From Eubacterium sp. 1001713B170207_170306_E7 (GTDB lineage: Bacteria; Bacillota; Clostridia; Eubacteriales; Eubacteriaceae), in NCBI RefSeq assembly GCF_015547515.1, contig NZ_JADMVE010000005.1, positions 186,001 to 250,000 on the forward strand: a stretch of DNA of 64,000 bases, read 5' to 3'. The notes beneath the pieces were generated by a model. The model was given only the letters and a program-made list of their open reading frames with translations, was not told where the DNA came from and ran no database searches. Made by a program: the position numbers and the translations under genes. Positions within the stretch are counted from its first letter, which is position 1; each line of letters starts with the position of its first letter. This document shows positions 53,087 to 61,493 of the stretch, piece by piece.

Positions 53087-54386
53087 AGCACTTAAAAACA
53101 GAGAAACCAAGCTTTCAGTCATCGGTTTAGGCTATGTGGGCCTGCCCATTGCCGTTGCGTTTTCAAAGACGCTTTCCGTCATTGGGTTTGACACCAACGG
53201 TGACAAAATAGATGTTTACCGGCAGGGCGAAGATCCCACCAGAGAGGTGGGCAGCGCGGCGGTTAAAAACTGCGGCGTTCACTTTACTGCAGACGAGAAA
53301 CGGCTGAAAGAAGCGAGGTTCCACATTGTGGCGGTACCCACGCCCATCAAAGAGGACAAATCCCCGGAGCTGGGCCCGGTTGAGGAGGCCAGCCGCATTT
53401 TGGGCAGAAACCTGAAAGAGGGCTCGGTGGTGGTTTATGAAAGCACCGTATACCCCGGCGTCACTGAGGAGGTCTGCGTGCCGCTGCTGGAGGAGGCCTC
53501 AGGGCTGCAGTGCGGCAGAGATTTTAAAGTCGGCTACTCGCCGGAGCGCATCAATCCGGGCGACAAGGTGCACCGGCTGGAAAACATTGTCAAAATCGTA
53601 TCGGGTATGGATGAGGAAACTCTGGAGACTGTGGCAGAGGTCTACAGCCTGGTGGCTCTGGCCGGGGTACACCGGGCAGAGAGCATCCGGGTCGCCGAGG
53701 CGGCCAAAATCATTGAGAACAGCCAGCGGGATATCAACATCGCCTTTATGAATGAGCTGTCCATTATTTTTAACCGGATGGACATTGACACCCAGGCGGT
53801 TCTTGAGGCAGCCGGCACAAAGTGGAATTTTCTGGATTTCACTCCGGGGCTGGTCGGCGGCCACTGTATCGGGGTCGATCCCTATTACCTGACTCACAAG
53901 GCTGAGGAGCTGGGCTACCGCTCGCAGGTGATCCTGTCCGGGCGGCGCATCAACGACGGCATGGGCCGTTATGTGGCGGAAAACGCCGTGAAACAGCTGA
54001 TTAAACAGGATATGACCATTCCCCAGGCCAGAGTCGGGATTTTGGGGTTTACCTTTAAGGAGAACTGCCCGGATACCCGCAACACCAAGGTGATGGACAT
54101 TATACGGGAGCTGCGGGAGTACGGCATCGAGCCCCTGGTCTGTGACCCGGAGGCTGACGCCGGAGAGGCCAGAGAGGAGTACGGCGTGGAGCTGGCAGAT
54201 ATGAGCCAGCTTGAACAGCTGGACCTGTTGATGGTGGCTGTGGCGCATCAATGCTTTGAGGAAACGGCTCCGGAGAAATGGACCGGGGCGTTTAAAAATC
54301 AGAAGGAGAAAATTCTTTTTGACCTCAAGGGCATTTATGATAGGGAGGCCTGCGAGGCCTGCGGCTACACCTACTGGAGGCTGTAA
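53073..54386 (+). CDS. UDP-N-acetyl-hexosamine 6-dehydrogenase (TviB/WbpO type)
   Basis: A 437-residue NAD-dependent UDP-sugar dehydrogenase that oxidises C6 to a uronic acid. The NAD motif is VIGLGYVGLPIAVAFSK (residues 16-32). The catalytic cysteine is in LVGGHCIGVDPYYLT, and VPTPIKEDKSPELGPVEEAS matches the TviB/WbpO subgroup, which favours UDP-GalNAc or UDP-GlcNAc. I start at ATG 53073 behind GGAGG; the longer frame overlaps the previous gene. With the 4-epimerase downstream it should yield UDP-GalNAcA. Confidence 0.9.
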   Translation: MRHYEALKNRETKLSVIGLGYVGLPIAVAFSKTLSVIGFDTNGDKIDVYRQGEDPTREVGSAAVKNCGVHFTADEKRLKEARFHIVAVPTPIKEDKSPELGPVEEASRILGRNLKEGSVVVYESTVYPGVTEEVCVPLLEEASGLQCGRDFKVGYSPERINPGDKVHRLENIVKIVSGMDEETLETVAEVYSLVALAGVHRAESIRVAEAAKIIENSQRDINIAFMNELSIIFNRMDIDTQAVLEAAGTKWNFLDFTPGLVGGHCIGVDPYYLTHKAEELGYRSQVILSGRRINDGMGRYVAENAVKQLIKQDMTIPQARVGILGFTFKENCPDTRNTKVMDIIRELREYGIEPLVCDPEADAGEAREEYGVELADMSQLEQLDLLMVAVAHQCFEETAPEKWTGAFKNQKEKILFDLKGIYDREACEACGYTYWRL

Positions 54387-54387
54387 A

Positions 54388-55362
54388 ATGAACAGCGGAT
54401 TTTATTTATTTCCAGAGAAAAGCCGTTTTCTGGTCACTGGCGGGGCGGGCTTTATCGGGTCAGCAGTCTGTGAGGCCCTGTTGGGCATGGGGCACCCTGT
54501 GCGCTGTCTGGACGATCTGTCAACCGGAAGCATGGAAAACATCCGGTCCTTTTCAGACAATCCACAGTTTGAGTTTATCCGCGGAGATATCCGTGATTTT
54601 GAGACCTGCATGGCAGCCTGCCAGGGTATGGATTACGTCTCCCACCAGGCCGCCTGGGGCAGCGTTCCACGCAGCATCGAAATGCCTCTGCTGTATGAGG
54701 ACATCAATGTCAGGGGCACACTGAACATGCTGGAGGCCGCCAGGCAAAACGGCGTCAGACGCTTTGTCTACGCGTCCTCCTCTTCGGTCTACGGCGATGA
54801 GCCGGCGCTGCCCAAGAAAGAAGGCCGGGAGGGAAACGTCCTGTCGCCGTATGCCCTGACCAAGCGCACCGCCGAGGAGTATGCCGGGCTCTACACAAGA
54901 CTTTACGGACTGGAAACCATCGGCTTCCGGTATTTTAATGTCTTTGGAAAACGGCAGAATCCTGATGGCGCCTACGCGGCTGTGATTCCGAGGTTTGTCA
55001 AGAGCCTGATGGCAGGCAAAGCGCCGGTGATCAATGGTGACGGCAGCCAGTCAAGGGATTTCACCTATGTGGAGAATGCGGTGGAGGCTAATCTGAAGGG
55101 CATGCTTGCCCCAAAGGCCGCGGCCGGTGCGGCCTACAACATCGCCTGCGGGGCTCAGACCAGTCTGAACAGCCTGCATCAAAAGCTCTGTGTGCTTTTA
55201 GACAGGCACATCGCCCCGGTGTACGGCCCCGAGCGCCAGGGCGATATCCGTCACTCCAATGCCGATATCTCAGCGGCGGAAAATATGCTGGGGTACAGCC
55301 CGGAATACAGCTTTGAACGCGGCCTTGAACAGACCATCGGCTGGTACCGGAAAAACCTGTAA
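54388..55362 (+). CDS. UDP-N-acetylglucosamine 4-epimerase (WbpP/TviC type)
   Basis: A 324-residue extended SDR enzyme. It has FLVTGGAGFIGSAVCEALL (residues 12-30), HQAAWGSVPRSIEMP in the WbpP/TviC style, and the catalytic YALTK motif near residue 153. It interconverts UDP-GlcNAc and UDP-GalNAc and supplies the upstream dehydrogenase. I start at ATG 54388, with CTGGAGG upstream; a longer frame from 54256 overlaps the dehydrogenase gene. One base separates the two genes. Confidence 0.9.
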   Translation: MNSGFYLFPEKSRFLVTGGAGFIGSAVCEALLGMGHPVRCLDDLSTGSMENIRSFSDNPQFEFIRGDIRDFETCMAACQGMDYVSHQAAWGSVPRSIEMPLLYEDINVRGTLNMLEAARQNGVRRFVYASSSSVYGDEPALPKKEGREGNVLSPYALTKRTAEEYAGLYTRLYGLETIGFRYFNVFGKRQNPDGAYAAVIPRFVKSLMAGKAPVINGDGSQSRDFTYVENAVEANLKGMLAPKAAAGAAYNIACGAQTSLNSLHQKLCVLLDRHIAPVYGPERQGDIRHSNADISAAENMLGYSPEYSFERGLEQTIGWYRKNL

Positions 55363-55399
55363 TACGGAAAAGAATTCATGAAGGATTGCGAGGTGGTTA

Positions 55400-56644
55400 A
55401 TGCCAAAAAAAATACCGGTCCGGAAGCTGATTGTCTGCCTGATCTTTTACAGCCTGCTGGCAAAGCAGATTTACAGTTACTGGGGCACCGGCTATACACT
55501 CATTGAGAACAGTACCTACGGTTTTCAGCAGCTGTCGAAAATCGGCGGGATAACCATCGGCCTGGATTATCTGGCTCTGGCCCTGCTGGTCACGCTTTTT
55601 CTGGTGGAGTACCCCCGAATCATAAAAAAGCTGACCGAGCTGGGGATGACGACTCTGCTGGTGATGGCCGGCGCGGTGGTATGCTGGACAGGCATCACCC
55701 TCATGCGCTACGGCGCAAAGACGGTTTTGTACTCAGCCACCTCGCCGGAGGTTTACCTGACCATCCTGGCAGTGGTCATCGGGCTGGACGATACGCTGTA
55801 CAAGAGCTTTGGAAAAATGGCCCTGCGTCTCGGAGTCCTCTCGCTGACAGCCAGCCTGGTTTTCTACGTCACCTTTCTGGGCCGGCATCCGTCCGGGTTG
55901 ATGGGCAACTCCGCCGCGCTGATTTTTTATGTGCAGGGCTTCTGGCTCCTGGTTATCGGTAGCATAGATTATTACAGAAGAAAGCAGAAGCGGGGATACG
56001 TGTATTTCCTGCTCATGATCTGTGTGCTTATGGCTCTGCTGTTCAACGCCAGAAGCTACGTGATTCAGAGTATGCTCTGGATTGTGCTGTTCCCCTACAT
56101 CACCACCCCGCGGAAAAAGCGGGGACGGTTCCGCGGGGTTTGGCTGGCAGTGCTGATCGCCGGAGCGGCCCTGGTTTTTGTGGAAAACTTTCAGCCGCAT
56201 CTGTTTGAGGCTTTTATGGAAAAGACAGGCCGGGACACACGCTCCTTTCAGTACGCGGAGCTTTTTGCCCAGACGGCGCTTAAGGACTACCTGATCGGGC
56301 GGGGCTATGCCTTTCAGTATTATTCGCAGACCATGGGCGGTTTTTACAGCTATATTGATAACGGCTATCTGTTTCTGACAATCCGTTATGGGCTGTCCAT
56401 CTGCCTGCCTTATGTGCTCATGATGCTCATGGGAATTTACAACAGCCTTTTTTACAATAAGGAACGGCTGGCCAAGGGGTATGGTTTTGTGCTGATCATG
56501 TGGATGTGCGCCATGGGCGGCCTGTCGGTTTACACCATGCTGGTTTTTGATATCAAATGCCTGGCCATCGCCGTGATTATTGGAAGAAGCCTGGCCATTC
56601 ACCGGGAAAAAAGGAAAGGAAAAAAAGCCATTGTCAAAACATAA
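55400..56644 (+). CDS. O-antigen/exopolysaccharide polymerase-like membrane protein (Wzy)
   Basis: A 414-residue membrane protein with about ten to eleven hydrophobic helices and a large extracytoplasmic loop around residues 260-320 (EAFMEKTGRDTRSFQYAELFAQTALKDYLIGRGYAFQYYSQ). The topology and the GRGYAFQ loop fit Wzy polymerases and O-antigen ligases. Sequence in this class is so variable that the call rests mainly on topology and on the cluster having no other polymerase candidate. It overlaps the next gene by 14 bases. Confidence 0.75.
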   Translation: MPKKIPVRKLIVCLIFYSLLAKQIYSYWGTGYTLIENSTYGFQQLSKIGGITIGLDYLALALLVTLFLVEYPRIIKKLTELGMTTLLVMAGAVVCWTGITLMRYGAKTVLYSATSPEVYLTILAVVIGLDDTLYKSFGKMALRLGVLSLTASLVFYVTFLGRHPSGLMGNSAALIFYVQGFWLLVIGSIDYYRRKQKRGYVYFLLMICVLMALLFNARSYVIQSMLWIVLFPYITTPRKKRGRFRGVWLAVLIAGAALVFVENFQPHLFEAFMEKTGRDTRSFQYAELFAQTALKDYLIGRGYAFQYYSQTMGGFYSYIDNGYLFLTIRYGLSICLPYVLMMLMGIYNSLFYNKERLAKGYGFVLIMWMCAMGGLSVYTMLVFDIKCLAIAVIIGRSLAIHREKRKGKKAIVKT

Positions 56645-57848
56645 AATTTTATACGTGATCCGCTGCGGCCTGCCGGAAAACGCAGCGGGACTGCGTGTTT
56701 ACCGCATGGCGCGCCTGCTTCAGAAAAGCGGGTGCAGGGTGGATTTTCTGTGCGCCCTGCCCACAGACACCCAAAACGCCGGCAGTGTTGTCTGCGCGGC
56801 AGACGGCGAGCGGACAGCCAGGCACCAGGGCTTTCAGTACTTTGTGCCAAAGGACGGCTCCGGCCGCTTAGCGAACATGCTGGAGCTGGTAAGAGCAGGC
56901 AGACTTTTTAAACGGGTCAGGGCGCGGTGTGAGCAGGAGGGCTACCATACGGTCATTCTTTACAATGACCCCGGCGCCCTGACAGTCCGCCTGGGAAAAT
57001 ACTGCCGGAAAAACGGTATAAGGCTGATCGGCGACGTGACAGAGTGGTATGAACGTCGGAAAACAGGAAAAATGGGCGAACGTCTGATGCCTTTTTTGGT
57101 AAACCGGCGCATACAGAAGCTGGACAGCCGGTATCTGGATGGCGTCATTGCCGTGAGCCATTTTTTTTATGAATATTACAGAAGGCGGGGGATGAAGGTT
57201 GTTTTTGTGCCGCCGCTGATGGAGGGAAACCGGGGACCGTTTGTGCTCAAGTATGACTACTATCCTTACCCGGTGGTCAATCTGGTTTATGCCGGAGCAC
57301 CGGGAGAAAAGGACCTGCTGTCGCCCCTGGCCGGGGCAGTGGCGCGTCTTAACCGCCATGGAATCCGTCTGCGTCTGGATATCGCCGGCGTGTCGGAGAT
57401 GGAGCTGGAAAATATCTGGAAACCTGTGGATTATAAAAAGTACGGTATTTTTGCCCACGGACGGCTGCCCCACCGCGAGGCGCTCCGGCTGGTCCGGCGC
57501 GGAGATTTCTGCGTTTTGCTGAGGCAGGCCAGGCGGTATGCGCGGGCAGGCTTTTCCACAAAGATGGCAGAATGCATGAGCAGCGGAACGGCCATGATCT
57601 GCAACGAGGTCGCCGGGCCGGAACAGCTTTTTGAAAATGGAAAAGAGGGGTTTGTCATCGCAGAAACCGGGGAACTGGAAGCCCTTCTGGAGCAGCTGGC
57701 CGGCATGGACCCTGAACAGGTTGAGGCGATAAAACGGGCGGCCCGGAAAAAAGCGGAAAGTCTTTTTAATCCCAAAACCTACAGGGCGCCGGTGATGAAA
57801 TTGATTAAGGATGAGGTGAAAAATGAAAATACTGTTGATTGTGGATGA
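56631..57848 (+). CDS. Glycosyltransferase family 4-like protein
   Basis: A 405-residue GT-B enzyme. It begins LSKHKILYVIRCGLPENAAGLRVYRMARLL and contains VTEWYERRKTGKMGE and, in the donor half, AGFSTKMAECMSSGTAMICNEVAGPEQL. I place the start at TTG 56631, ten bases after AAGGAAAGGA; another TTG lies at 56580. Glycosyl donor and acceptor are unknown. Its 3' end overlaps the next gene by 26 bases. Confidence 0.85.
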   Translation: MSKHKILYVIRCGLPENAAGLRVYRMARLLQKSGCRVDFLCALPTDTQNAGSVVCAADGERTARHQGFQYFVPKDGSGRLANMLELVRAGRLFKRVRARCEQEGYHTVILYNDPGALTVRLGKYCRKNGIRLIGDVTEWYERRKTGKMGERLMPFLVNRRIQKLDSRYLDGVIAVSHFFYEYYRRRGMKVVFVPPLMEGNRGPFVLKYDYYPYPVVNLVYAGAPGEKDLLSPLAGAVARLNRHGIRLRLDIAGVSEMELENIWKPVDYKKYGIFAHGRLPHREALRLVRRGDFCVLLRQARRYARAGFSTKMAECMSSGTAMICNEVAGPEQLFENGKEGFVIAETGELEALLEQLAGMDPEQVEAIKRAARKKAESLFNPKTYRAPVMKLIKDEVKNENTVDCG

Positions 57849-58932
57849 TTACAGCGGTGGCGCGGGCAACATGGCGCAGCTGCTGGCAAAGCACGGAAAA
57901 GACTATGATATGGACATCAGCCTGTTGTTTTTATGGGCACGATCCCGGCCGCGGTACAGGCTGGAGGGAATTACCTGTTTTGAAAACCGGGTGGGCAGCA
58001 CAAAAAAACGTATCGGGCCGTTGCTTGGAGCCATGGCTTTTATACGCAGAACCGTCAGCGCCGGGGACTATGACGCGGTGATCTCCTTTATTACAAACAA
58101 CAGCATCCTGGCAGTACTCGGCCTTATCGGCAAGCGGATCCCGGTCATCGCAGCGGAGCGGAGTAATGTGAAGGTCCAGGAGTCAGAGGGGATCTGGCGG
58201 TTTTTACGGCGCTTTGCCTACAGGAGAGCCGACCGCATTGCGGTACAATTTGAAAATTTCCGGGATTTTGACCGGGGACGTTTTGTGCATAAAACCATGG
58301 TAATCCCCAACATCATTGAAGAAGCGCCGGCGGTTAAGGCGCAGAGGAAAAAGAAAGCGGATCAACCGATTCAGTTTGTCACCTTTTCGCGGCTGGCAAA
58401 GGTCAAACAGCTGGATCAGATGATCCTGTGCTTTAAGAAAATAAACGAAGAGAACCCGAATACCCGCCTCAAAATATATGGGGAGGGCAGAGAGCGGAAA
58501 CGGCTGGAGGAGATGCTGATCCGTTACAGCCTGGAGGATGTGGTGTTTTTAAAGGGAAAGATAAGGAACCCCTATCCGGAGCTGCTGAAAAGTGATATTT
58601 ATCTCATGACCTCAGAGCAGGAGGGCTTTCCCAACGCTCTGGGTGAGGCCATGGCTGTGGGGCTGCCGTCCGTTGTATTCGGGTGTCACAGGGGAATTGA
58701 AGCGCTGCTGGGCTGTGGCGGCTTCGTGGTAAAAGCAGGCGACAATCAGGAGTTTGTGCGGCGGGCACTGCTGCTGTGCGAAAGCAGTGGCCTGCGGGAA
58801 AAAATGGGGGGAAAAGCCTGCGAGCGCTCCAAAGCCTACGGGCCGGAGAGGGTCATGGAAATCTGGAAGCACTGCGTTATGACAGCGATAAGAAAGGAAG
58901 GAAAGGCCAGTGAAAATTCTGTGCTTTATTGA
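57823..58932 (+). CDS. Glycosyltransferase family 4
   Basis: A 369-residue GT-B enzyme. The N-terminal MKILLIVDDYSGGAGNMAQLLAKHG is a nucleotide-sugar transferase start. The C-terminal domain shows FVTFSRLAKVKQLDQMI, IYGEGRERKRLEEM and EQEGFPNALGEAMAVGLPSVVFG with the EX7E motif. The start overlaps the preceding gene, with GATGAGGTG as ribosome-binding site. Specificity is unknown. Confidence 0.92.
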   Translation: MKILLIVDDYSGGAGNMAQLLAKHGKDYDMDISLLFLWARSRPRYRLEGITCFENRVGSTKKRIGPLLGAMAFIRRTVSAGDYDAVISFITNNSILAVLGLIGKRIPVIAAERSNVKVQESEGIWRFLRRFAYRRADRIAVQFENFRDFDRGRFVHKTMVIPNIIEEAPAVKAQRKKKADQPIQFVTFSRLAKVKQLDQMILCFKKINEENPNTRLKIYGEGRERKRLEEMLIRYSLEDVVFLKGKIRNPYPELLKSDIYLMTSEQEGFPNALGEAMAVGLPSVVFGCHRGIEALLGCGGFVVKAGDNQEFVRRALLLCESSGLREKMGGKACERSKAYGPERVMEIWKHCVMTAIRKEGKASENSVLY

Positions 58933-60079
58933 TAGTCTGGGCTCTGGCGGCGCCCAGCGGCGTTTTGGAAATCTGGGCGTTCTGTTTCAGAAGGCCGGCC
59001 ACGAGGTTTCCTTTCTGACCTACAGCGAAGGTGATTTTTTCAGAAAGCCGCTGAGCGAGGCCGGGATTCCCATCACAAGAATCACCGCGCGCTCAAAGCT
59101 GCTCCGGCTGGTGAAAATCCTCCGGTTTCTCAGAAGCTTTGACGGTGACCTGGTAATCTCGGTGACCGAGACGCCAAATTTTTTAGCCTGTCTGGCGAAG
59201 GGCAGAAAACAGAGGTGGCGGCTGATCACCACAGAGAGCAGCGCCAAGGCAGCGACGTTCCGCTCTCTGAAAAGAAAAGCCGCCAATGCGCTGGAACGGC
59301 GTTCAGATATAAAGGTCTGTAACTCTGAAAATGGCCGCCGCATGTGGGCTGCATACTATCCTGGGTACGCCAAAAAGCTGAGGGTCATCTATAATCCGCA
59401 GTGTGTTCCGGAAGCGTTAACCAGGGGCAAAACCGGGACTGGGCCGGTCCGGCGGCTGGTGGTGGCCGCAAGCTATCAGCGGTTGAAAAATATCGACGGC
59501 CTTATCGAGGCCGTTCACCGCCTGCCGGGCGTCATAAGAGACCGGCTTCGGATTGACTGGTACGGCAGAAAAGAGGCCACAAAGGGAGATGAGCGGATTT
59601 ACCGGGAAGCGGCTGAAAAACTGAGCCGGTATGGTATTGAACAAAACATTCAGCTTCACAGTGAAACTACTGATATTTACAGAAAGATGGCCGCTGCAGA
59701 CGCCGTGGGGCTTTTCAGTACAGTCGAGGGGCTCCCCAACGCAGTATGCGAGGGCATGGCCCTCGGAAAGCCCATTATCATGAGCCGTGTCTCGGATTAT
59801 GAGATGCTGGTAAAGGGCAACGGTATTTTGTGTGATCCGGATGAGCCCGCCTCCATCGCCGAAGCGATCTCAAAATTCGTGGAAGCGTCGGACCAGGAGC
59901 TGTGTGAGATGGGAGAAAGGTCCAGACAGCTGGCCAGCTGCCTTTTTGATCCGGCGGAAATCCGGAACCAGTGGATAAAAATTATGAAAGCGACGAAATG
60001 GGGTGAAAGGGATGAGCCGGATTGCCGGGCAGATCAAATTGTTTTTTATGGGAAGCGCGGGCGCTTCGGCGGAGGATGA
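58910..60079 (+). CDS. Glycosyltransferase family 4
   Basis: A 389-residue GT-B enzyme beginning MKILCFIDSLGSGGAQRRFGNLGVLF, with the GGAQR acceptor loop. The donor half has VVAASYQRLKNIDGLIEAV and EGLPNAVCEGMALGKPIIMSRVSDYEML. The start is GTG at 58910 behind GGAAGGAAAGG. It overlaps the flippase gene by 68 bases. Specificity is unknown. Confidence 0.92.
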   Translation: MKILCFIDSLGSGGAQRRFGNLGVLFQKAGHEVSFLTYSEGDFFRKPLSEAGIPITRITARSKLLRLVKILRFLRSFDGDLVISVTETPNFLACLAKGRKQRWRLITTESSAKAATFRSLKRKAANALERRSDIKVCNSENGRRMWAAYYPGYAKKLRVIYNPQCVPEALTRGKTGTGPVRRLVVAASYQRLKNIDGLIEAVHRLPGVIRDRLRIDWYGRKEATKGDERIYREAAEKLSRYGIEQNIQLHSETTDIYRKMAAADAVGLFSTVEGLPNAVCEGMALGKPIIMSRVSDYEMLVKGNGILCDPDEPASIAEAISKFVEASDQELCEMGERSRQLASCLFDPAEIRNQWIKIMKATKWGERDEPDCRADQIVFYGKRGRFGGG

Positions 60080-61403
60080 ACGAAACCGGAGACGCCAGCG
60101 CGGCGTGGCGCTGACCGCGGCGGCCGCAGCTGCGTCGAAAATCTTCATGACGCTGATTCCGCTCATTACGGTCCGTGTCACGCTTGAATACATGGGTGTG
60201 GAGCTCTACGGGCTGTGGAACGCCGCCACCTCTTTTTTTGCCATGTTCACTTTTGCCGACCTGGGACTGGGGAGCGGGCTGCAGACAGAGCTGAGCCGGG
60301 CCTCAGCCCGTGACAGCGCAGCGGATAACCGTCGGATTATTTCCAGCATCTACATATTGCTCACCGGCATTGGGGCGGTTCTGCTGGTCGCCTTTGGACT
60401 GGCCAGCGCCTTTGTGGACTGGCCGGTCGTCCTGAACGCCCAGACCGGGCAGGCAGCACAGCTTGCGGGCAGCGTCATTCTGGTGATCGTGGTGCCGGCA
60501 GTCATCAACATTCCCGCATCCCTTATCCAGAGAACACAGCTGGCGCTGCAGGAGGGATACCGGTACCATCTCTGGCAGTGCTTTGGAAGCGGCCTGGGGC
60601 TTGGGCTGGTGCTCCTGGCCGCCTGGCTCGATCTCGGACCGGTGGTCATGATTGGGCTGGTATCCTCGGTAACAGTCGTTACCGCCCTGCTCAATTCCAT
60701 TGTCTATTACGGATTCCAGCGGCCGGAGCTGCGGCCATCACTTCGCTTTTTTGATAAAGCTGCTGCCGGGGCAGTGCTGAAAACTGGGCTGGCCTTTTTT
60801 GTGCTGTCCATTCTGACCACACTGAGCCTGTCTGTGGATAATTTTATCGTAGGGCGGGTCAGCGGTCTGGAGGCAGTTACCCCTTATGCCCTGCAATATA
60901 AAATTGCGGGCATGATCAGCATGGTGACGCTGATGCTCAGCACACCCATGTGGTCGGCCAACGGCGAGGCCATGAGCCGCGGGGATTACGGCTGGGTAAA
61001 GCAGGCCACCGGCAAAGTGGTTAAGATATCCCTGGGCTTCTCTCTGACCGCCGCGCTGGGCTGTCTGCTGCTTGCCGGGCCGGCGCTCGCGATTCTGGGC
61101 GGCGGCACGGTGCAGGTATCCTATGCGGTGCTGTCAGGAATGTGCCTGACGCAGGTACTGCTGTCCTTTACCAGTCCGTTTTTTATGGTGCTTAACGGCG
61201 CGAAGATCATCCGGTTTCAGATCGTGATGTACCTGGTTTATACTGTGGCGTCTCTGCCCCTTAAGCTCTTTCTGTCCGGGATTTTCGGGCCGGCTGCGGT
61301 GGCCTGGACTGGGGCGCTGCTCTACCTGGCCATGGTCTGCATTCCCACGGCCATAAGGGCGGTGAAGGCAGTATCGGAAAAAGGAATGGATCCCATAATA
61401 TGA
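60012..61403 (+). CDS. Polysaccharide flippase, Wzx/MATE-like
   Basis: A 463-residue membrane protein with about 12 hydrophobic segments. It contains AAASKIFMTLIPLITVRVTLEYMGVELYGLWNAATSFFAMFTFADLGLGSGLQTEL, a typical Wzx start region. It would flip the lipid-linked repeat unit across the membrane for Wzy to polymerise. I prefer ATG 60012; a GTG at 60003 would add three residues. It is the last gene of the operon. Confidence 0.9.
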   Translation: MSRIAGQIKLFFMGSAGASAEDERNRRRQRGVALTAAAAAASKIFMTLIPLITVRVTLEYMGVELYGLWNAATSFFAMFTFADLGLGSGLQTELSRASARDSAADNRRIISSIYILLTGIGAVLLVAFGLASAFVDWPVVLNAQTGQAAQLAGSVILVIVVPAVINIPASLIQRTQLALQEGYRYHLWQCFGSGLGLGLVLLAAWLDLGPVVMIGLVSSVTVVTALLNSIVYYGFQRPELRPSLRFFDKAAAGAVLKTGLAFFVLSILTTLSLSVDNFIVGRVSGLEAVTPYALQYKIAGMISMVTLMLSTPMWSANGEAMSRGDYGWVKQATGKVVKISLGFSLTAALGCLLLAGPALAILGGGTVQVSYAVLSGMCLTQVLLSFTSPFFMVLNGAKIIRFQIVMYLVYTVASLPLKLFLSGIFGPAAVAWTGALLYLAMVCIPTAIRAVKAVSEKGMDPII

Positions 61404-61493
61404 CTGGAAAAAGCAGCCTCTGCTATGATATAATAAGTCTATTGAAATTGTACAGTGTGTCAATTGATTTGAGAGATTATACAGAGGTACCCT

